Assembly (NCBI GenBank): GCA_046565505.1
Contig: JBKHYJ010000106.1
Coordinates: 1-27,317 of the forward strand
Source of the DNA: JBKHYJ01 sp046565505
GTDB lineage: Bacteria; Acidobacteriota; Blastocatellia; UBA7656
Direction: 5' to 3'
DNA: 27,317 nucleotides
Shown: one piece after another, positions 22,797 through 27,317 of the stretch
Numbering within the stretch: position 1 is the stretch's first letter
Layout: every line of letters starts with the position of its first letter
Program-made: the position numbers and the translations under genes
Notes under the pieces: generated by a model
The model's database searches: none
What the model saw: the letters and a program-made list of their open reading frames with translations, nothing else
What the model was told of the DNA's origin: nothing

Positions 22797-25700
22797 ATGA
22801 AGAGCCTCGACCTTCAAAACTCTTCGGGGGATTTGAACGTTAAAGTGAGCGGAGCGACGGGCGCGGAGGCGCTGGGCGCGGCAGTCCCGCGATGGCCCCG
22901 GGTCGAGCGCGTGATTACGCCACCCGAAATGCAGAGGGGAAAATCCGAAGCGCTGCCCGCCGATTCGATTGAAGACTCCTACCCGCTCTCGCCCATGCAA
23001 CAGGGCATGCTCTTTCACAGCCTGTATGACTGGCAGCCGGGCGTGAACATCGAGCAGGTAATCTACTCCCTGCATGAACATTTGAACGTATCCGCCTTCG
23101 TCCGCGCATGGCAGGAGGTCGTCAACAGGCATGCGATCCTGCGGTCGAGCTTCCGTTGGGAGGGCGTCGACGAGCCGGTCCAGGAGGTGCACGCCCGGGC
23201 CGCCGTTGAATGGCACAGGGAGGATTGCAGCGGCCTGCCAGAAGTCGAGCGCAAGGAGCGCATAGAGAATTACCTGCGCGAAGACCGGCTGCGCGGGTTC
23301 GACCTGAAAGAAAAATCCCTGCTACGCATGGCGCTCTTCCGTACGGGCGTGGCGGACTTTGAATTCATCTGGACCTTTCACCATGCCGTCGTCGACGGGC
23401 GGTCGCTCGTCATAATCCTTAACGAAGTCTTTGCCTACTACGACGCCTTCCGCAAAGGGCAGACTCTAGAACTCCCGCCTCGGCCTCCCTACCGCAGTTA
23501 CATCGACTGGCTGCAACGGCAGGACTCGTCGAAGGCAGAGGCGTTCTGGCGGGAGTCGCTCGCGGGGTTCACTTCGCCTACCCCGCTCGTCATATGGGGA
23601 GGGCCCGAAGCGGGAGCCGACCCCGAGCCGCTGTATGAGGAGCAGGAGATAACTCTGGACGCGGGGCTGACATCGGCCGCGCGGGCTCTCGCGCGCGAGA
23701 ATGGGGTGACCTTCAACACGCTCGTTCAGGGGGCGTGGGCCATGCTGCTGAGCCGTTACAGCGGCGAAGAGGACGTGGTCTTCGGCGCGGCCAGGAGGTG
23801 CCGCCGGTCCTCCGTGCGCGACGCGGATTCGATAGTCGGCCTGTTTATCAACACGCTCCCGATGAGGGTCGGCGTAAGCGGCGACATGCGCCTGCCGGCA
23901 TGGCTGAAAGGTATACGCGAACGGCACGTCGCGTATCGTGAATACGAGCACACGCCGCTGGCTAAGATTCAGGAGTGGAGCGAGGTCCCTAATGGCACGG
24001 GGCTGTTCGACAGCATACTGATCTTCGAGAATTACGAGCTGGATTCCTTCCTGAAATCACAAGGCCCGGGCTGGGAGAATAGGGATTTCGAGATAAGGGA
24101 GCGGCCCACATTCTCGCTGGAGTTATCCGCCTGGGCCGGGGAAGAGTTGTTGCTGAGGATGGCTTACGACAGCCGCCGCTTCGGGGGCGACGCGGTGGCA
24201 AGGACGCTGGGCCACCTGAAAAACTTGCTGGCGGCGATGGTTGAAAACCCCGAGGGGGCCCTGTCCTCGCTGGAGATACTCGGCGAAGAGGAACGCCGCC
24301 AACTGGTTTACGAATGGAACGACACGCGCCGGGATCACCCCCAGGCGGGCTGCGTCCATCACCTGTTCGAGTCGCAGGCAGGGCGCGCGCCGGAAGCGGT
24401 CGCGCTGATTTCTGGGAGCGAGCAGTTGAGCTACAGGCAGTTGAACGAGCGCGCGAATCAACTGGCCCATCACCTGCGGGCTCGCGGCGTCGGGCCGGAC
24501 GTGCTCGTGGCGATTTGTATGGAGCGCTCGCCTGACCTCATCGTGGGTCTTCTTGCGATTCTCAAAGCGGGCGGGGCGTACGTGCCGCTCGACCCCGCCT
24601 ACCCCGAAGAGCGGCTGGCGGTGATGCTCGCCGACGCCCGCCCCGCGGTGGTGTTGGCGCACGGGCGTACAGTTAATAGTCTGCCCCCGGTTGCCTCCGC
24701 AATCGTCTGCATGGACTCCGAGCGGAATCGCATCGAAGAGAGAAGCAAAGACAACCCCGGCGCGTCGGCGGGCCCGCGAAACCTGGCCTATGTGATCTAC
24801 ACGTCCGGCTCGACGGGGAGCCCGAAGGGCGTGATGGTTGAGCACCAGTCCGTCGTGAATTACATAAACTTCGCGGCGGCGGAGTTCGCCATAGGCCCGG
24901 GCGACAGGGTCCTGCAATTCGCCTCGATAAGCTTTGACACGAGCGCCGAAGAAATCTACCCGTGCCTGGCGGGCGGGGGGGCGCTCGTGCTGCGCGATGA
25001 CAGTATTCTAGCCTCCACCTCCGCCTTGCTCGATCAATGCGACGCGCAGGCGATAACCGTGCTCGACCTCCCGACCGCCTATTGGCATGAGTTGACGGAG
25101 CGCGTGTGCGCCCGCGGCGTAAACCTCCCCCCATCGCTGCGGCTGGTGATAATAGGCGGCGAGAGCGCCCTGCCCGAGCGGGTCGCGATGTGGCGAAGGC
25201 ATGTCGGTAACCGCGTCAGGCTCGTAAACAGCTATGGGCCCACTGAGGCTACGATCGTCGCCACGGTCTGCGACATGACGCCGGGACGCGTGCGCGCGCG
25301 CGTCTCGGAAACCATCTCGCCTAAGGCCCCGATAGGGCGCCCCGTCAACAATGTGCAGGCATACGTGCTGGACCGCTACCACAGGCTCATGCCCGCCGGA
25401 GTGCCCGGAGAGCTGCATATAGGTGGCGAGGCGGTCGCGCGCGGTTACCTGAGCCGGCCTGAGATGACGGCCGAAAAATTCATCCCGAACCCCTTCGGAG
25501 GTGAAGAAGGGGCACGCCTCTACAAGACCGGCGACCTCGCGCGCTACCTGCCGGAGGGGGACATACAGTTCTGCGGCCGTGTCGATAACCAGGTGAAGAT
25601 TCACGGCTTTCGCATCGAACCGGGAGACATCGAGGCCGCACTTGCGCACAGCCCGGCCGTCGCTAATGCGGCGGTGTCGGTAAGAGAAGTTGCGCCGGGC

Positions 25701-27131
25701 GATAAGCAACTGGTGGCTTACATAGTTCCCGCCGCCGGCCGCGCGCCGGCCGACCGCTCAGAGGTGGGCCCCCTGCTTAAAACCTTTCTCAAAGGCAAAC
25801 TCCCTCATTACATGATCCCTTCGGCATTCGTGACCGTCGACGCGCTTCCGCTCAACCGCAATGGCAAGCTGGACCGCCGGTCGCTCCCGAAGCCGGGCCG
25901 GGCGGAAGGCGGCGGCGGAGCCGCCTACGCCAGGCCGCGTGACCCGCTCGAATACCACCTCGTACAAATCTGGGAAGAGTTGTTCGACTCGCGCCCCATA
26001 GGGATCACGGACAACTTCTTCGCCCTCGGCGGGCACTCCCTGCTCTCCATCCGAATGATGGACCGCATAGAGCAGGCGTTCGGCATGAGGCTGCCGCTGG
26101 CGACCCTGTTCGCCAGCGCGACCATAGAATACCTTGCCGAAGCTTTACTCAAGCAGGAGTCCGAATTCGGAAGGGCGCCTCTCGTAGCCGTGCAGCCGAA
26201 TGGGTCGAAGCGGCCCTTCTTCTACCTGCATGGGGATTTCAATGGCGGGGGGCTTTATTGCCTTAACCTCGCCCGCCACCTCGGGCCGGATCAGCCATTC
26301 TACGCGCTGCAACCGCATGGGATAGATGGCGACGCGATGCCGTCAACGATAGAGGCGATGGCTAAGGACCACGTCGAGACGCTGCGCGCCTTCCAGCCGG
26401 AAGGCCCTTACTTTCTCGGGGGCCATTGTAATGGCGGGCTTATCGCGTTCGAGATGGCCCAGCAGCTCAAGGCGCAGGGCCAAGAGGTGGGCTTACTCGC
26501 CATCATTTGCGCCGCCGGCACGAACGCCCGCTTTCGCACTCTGCACAATTTGGTGAGCCGCTACTGCTCCCTGAGGGGGCTTGATATTGATGAGCGACAA
26601 GAAAGGTTCTTGCGCTGCCTCCGCCTGTTAGAGTACCTGGAAGAAAGACGACGACACTACCGCGTCCGCCTGAGCGGGCTGTCTGACCTGAGCGTGATAG
26701 ACAGGCTCGGGGTCGTCGGAAAGAACACCCCAAAGGCGATAAGGAAGCTAGGCGGTTTGGTTTTGAATCCCGCCGCCGACCGGGCGCGCAAGCGGAACGC
26801 GGTCGCGCCCGCCGAGGAAACAAGCGCCGCTGAAAATCGCCGCCAGAGCGTCATGAATGCCTACGTGAAAGCGATGACCGCGTACGTGCCCGCGCCCTAC
26901 AGCGGGCGGATTTCGCTCTTGTGGCCGGCCGAGTCACCTTTCGAGCCTTCCGATGACCCGACATGGGGGTGGGGCGATGTCGCGTCGCAGGTGGACGTGC
27001 GGATAGTGCCGGGCGGACACCTGACCTGCATCATAAATCATGCCAAAGACCTGGCCGCACACCTGAACGAATGCCTGGGGGAGGCGCAGGCGAGTACGCG
27101 AGCACGCGCGGCCGCCAAGGCTTACGTATAA
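22797..27131 (+). CDS. Single-module NRPS (C-A-T-TE)
   Basis: A 1444-residue synthetase with one full module and a release domain. The condensation domain (about 60-480) has SPMQQGMLFH and the catalytic HHAVVDG (His195-Gly201). The adenylation domain (about 520-1030) has TSGSTGSPKG (669-678), NSYGPTE, YKTGDLARY, GRVDNQVKIHGFRIE and NRNGK (Lys1024). By alignment to GrsA, its pocket reads DTEDIGSIVK. The carrier domain has LGGHSLL with Ser1081 for phosphopantetheine. The thioesterase has GHCNG with Cys1211 in place of the usual Ser, and His1408 in GGHLT. A C domain at the front of a lone module implies an acyl or peptidyl donor made elsewhere. No tailoring, transport or PPTase gene is in the window. 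The ribosome site is weak, so the start could be later; domains begin at about residue 60. Confidence 0.95.
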   Translation: MKSLDLQNSSGDLNVKVSGATGAEALGAAVPRWPRVERVITPPEMQRGKSEALPADSIEDSYPLSPMQQGMLFHSLYDWQPGVNIEQVIYSLHEHLNVSAFVRAWQEVVNRHAILRSSFRWEGVDEPVQEVHARAAVEWHREDCSGLPEVERKERIENYLREDRLRGFDLKEKSLLRMALFRTGVADFEFIWTFHHAVVDGRSLVIILNEVFAYYDAFRKGQTLELPPRPPYRSYIDWLQRQDSSKAEAFWRESLAGFTSPTPLVIWGGPEAGADPEPLYEEQEITLDAGLTSAARALARENGVTFNTLVQGAWAMLLSRYSGEEDVVFGAARRCRRSSVRDADSIVGLFINTLPMRVGVSGDMRLPAWLKGIRERHVAYREYEHTPLAKIQEWSEVPNGTGLFDSILIFENYELDSFLKSQGPGWENRDFEIRERPTFSLELSAWAGEELLLRMAYDSRRFGGDAVARTLGHLKNLLAAMVENPEGALSSLEILGEEERRQLVYEWNDTRRDHPQAGCVHHLFESQAGRAPEAVALISGSEQLSYRQLNERANQLAHHLRARGVGPDVLVAICMERSPDLIVGLLAILKAGGAYVPLDPAYPEERLAVMLADARPAVVLAHGRTVNSLPPVASAIVCMDSERNRIEERSKDNPGASAGPRNLAYVIYTSGSTGSPKGVMVEHQSVVNYINFAAAEFAIGPGDRVLQFASISFDTSAEEIYPCLAGGGALVLRDDSILASTSALLDQCDAQAITVLDLPTAYWHELTERVCARGVNLPPSLRLVIIGGESALPERVAMWRRHVGNRVRLVNSYGPTEATIVATVCDMTPGRVRARVSETISPKAPIGRPVNNVQAYVLDRYHRLMPAGVPGELHIGGEAVARGYLSRPEMTAEKFIPNPFGGEEGARLYKTGDLARYLPEGDIQFCGRVDNQVKIHGFRIEPGDIEAALAHSPAVANAAVSVREVAPGDKQLVAYIVPAAGRAPADRSEVGPLLKTFLKGKLPHYMIPSAFVTVDALPLNRNGKLDRRSLPKPGRAEGGGGAAYARPRDPLEYHLVQIWEELFDSRPIGITDNFFALGGHSLLSIRMMDRIEQAFGMRLPLATLFASATIEYLAEALLKQESEFGRAPLVAVQPNGSKRPFFYLHGDFNGGGLYCLNLARHLGPDQPFYALQPHGIDGDAMPSTIEAMAKDHVETLRAFQPEGPYFLGGHCNGGLIAFEMAQQLKAQGQEVGLLAIICAAGTNARFRTLHNLVSRYCSLRGLDIDERQERFLRCLRLLEYLEERRRHYRVRLSGLSDLSVIDRLGVVGKNTPKAIRKLGGLVLNPAADRARKRNAVAPAEETSAAENRRQSVMNAYVKAMTAYVPAPYSGRISLLWPAESPFEPSDDPTWGWGDVASQVDVRIVPGGHLTCIINHAKDLAAHLNECLGEAQASTRARAAAKAYV

Positions 27132-27220
27132 CTATCGGCCCTCGAATCGACACAGCCATTTTATAAACCCCGCGACGTTGCTACCCGATTCCAGGGTCTA
27201 TTCATTCTCTAAAAGAAGGA

Positions 27221-27275
27221 GGCGTTCCTCTGTAGAATGAGGTTGCTAAACACCAACTTCTTCAGGAGGAACGCC
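27221..27275. repeat. 10-bp inverted repeat before the right-edge gene
   Basis: GGCGTTCCTC (27221-27230) and GAGGAACGCC (27266-27275) are exact reverse complements 35 nt apart. The right arm overlaps the AGGAGG ribosome site of the next gene. It may be a translational-control hairpin or part of an insertion-sequence end. Confidence 0.6.
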
Positions 27276-27276
27276 C

Positions 27277-27317
27277 GTGAGCACCCAAGTGCCCTCTCTA
27301 GCTCAAGCTTTATCACT
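27277..27317 (+). CDS. Start of an unidentified gene, 3' partial
   Basis: A GTG at 27277 is preceded by AGGAGG (27264-27269) with ideal 7-nt spacing, and the frame is open to the window edge: MSTQVPSLAQALS. Thirteen residues are too few to identify it. The compact upstream region with an inverted repeat over the ribosome site is the kind of layout seen at the left end of insertion sequences, so a transposase is possible. That is a guess from context. Confidence 0.5.
   Translation, partial: MSTQVPSLAQALS

Noticed and set aside
1..27317. CRISPR array, tRNA or rRNA genes
   Set aside because: No regularly spaced direct repeats and no tRNA or rRNA signatures were seen on either strand by reading.

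Overview
The window is a GC-rich bacterial chromosome segment dominated by one long respiratory gene block on the + strand. No rRNA, tRNA or other phylogenetic marker is present. The gene content (split cytochrome b with a very large multiheme cytochrome c partner, two tandem oxidase subunit III genes, S8 protease, orphan NRPS) and the short intergenic hairpin repeats suggest an Acidobacteriota member of the Blastocatellia type. That placement is inference only.

Layout. Positions 3-734 hold the 3' end of a secreted-type protein with FG-GAP/VCBS-like calcium motifs. A small lipoprotein gene (1075-1470) and a large secreted subtilisin-like protease (1547-5062) follow. Facing them on the - strand are a PAP2-family phosphatase (6373-5459) and a small glutaredoxin-like protein (5440-5171), with a strong hairpin between the convergent units. 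A 544-nt divergent intergenic region (6374-6917) contains a long imperfect hairpin and a candidate promoter.

From 6918 to 22250 thirteen + strand genes form a near-continuous electron-transport block: Rieske protein, b6-like cytochrome b, subunit-IV-like cytochrome b, an eight-haem 1205-residue cytochrome c, a cupredoxin lipoprotein, haem A synthase, haem O synthase, oxidase subunits II and I, two subunit III paralogues, an enlarged subunit IV, a small CxxC membrane protein and a DUF420 (CtaM-like) assembly protein. Read together, the genes encode a quinol:cytochrome c oxidoreductase of bc/b6f type, a cytochrome aa3 oxidase, the enzymes that make its haem A, and carriers (octahaem protein, cupredoxin) that could pass electrons between the two. 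Subunit II has no fused haem c domain, so the donor must be a separate protein. Subunit I has the residues of both the D and K proton channels.

After a 546-nt gap lies an orphan one-module NRPS (22797-27131; C-A-T-TE) whose thioesterase has Cys where Ser is usual and whose A-domain pocket suggests a basic amino acid. The window ends just inside another gene (start at 27277) preceded by a 10-bp inverted repeat, possibly the left end of an insertion sequence.

The most notable items are the octahaem cytochrome with five class-I domains carrying internal insertions, a dispersed intergenic hairpin repeat at two junctions of the respiratory block, a likely leaderless promoter for the DUF420 gene, and the unusual NRPS.
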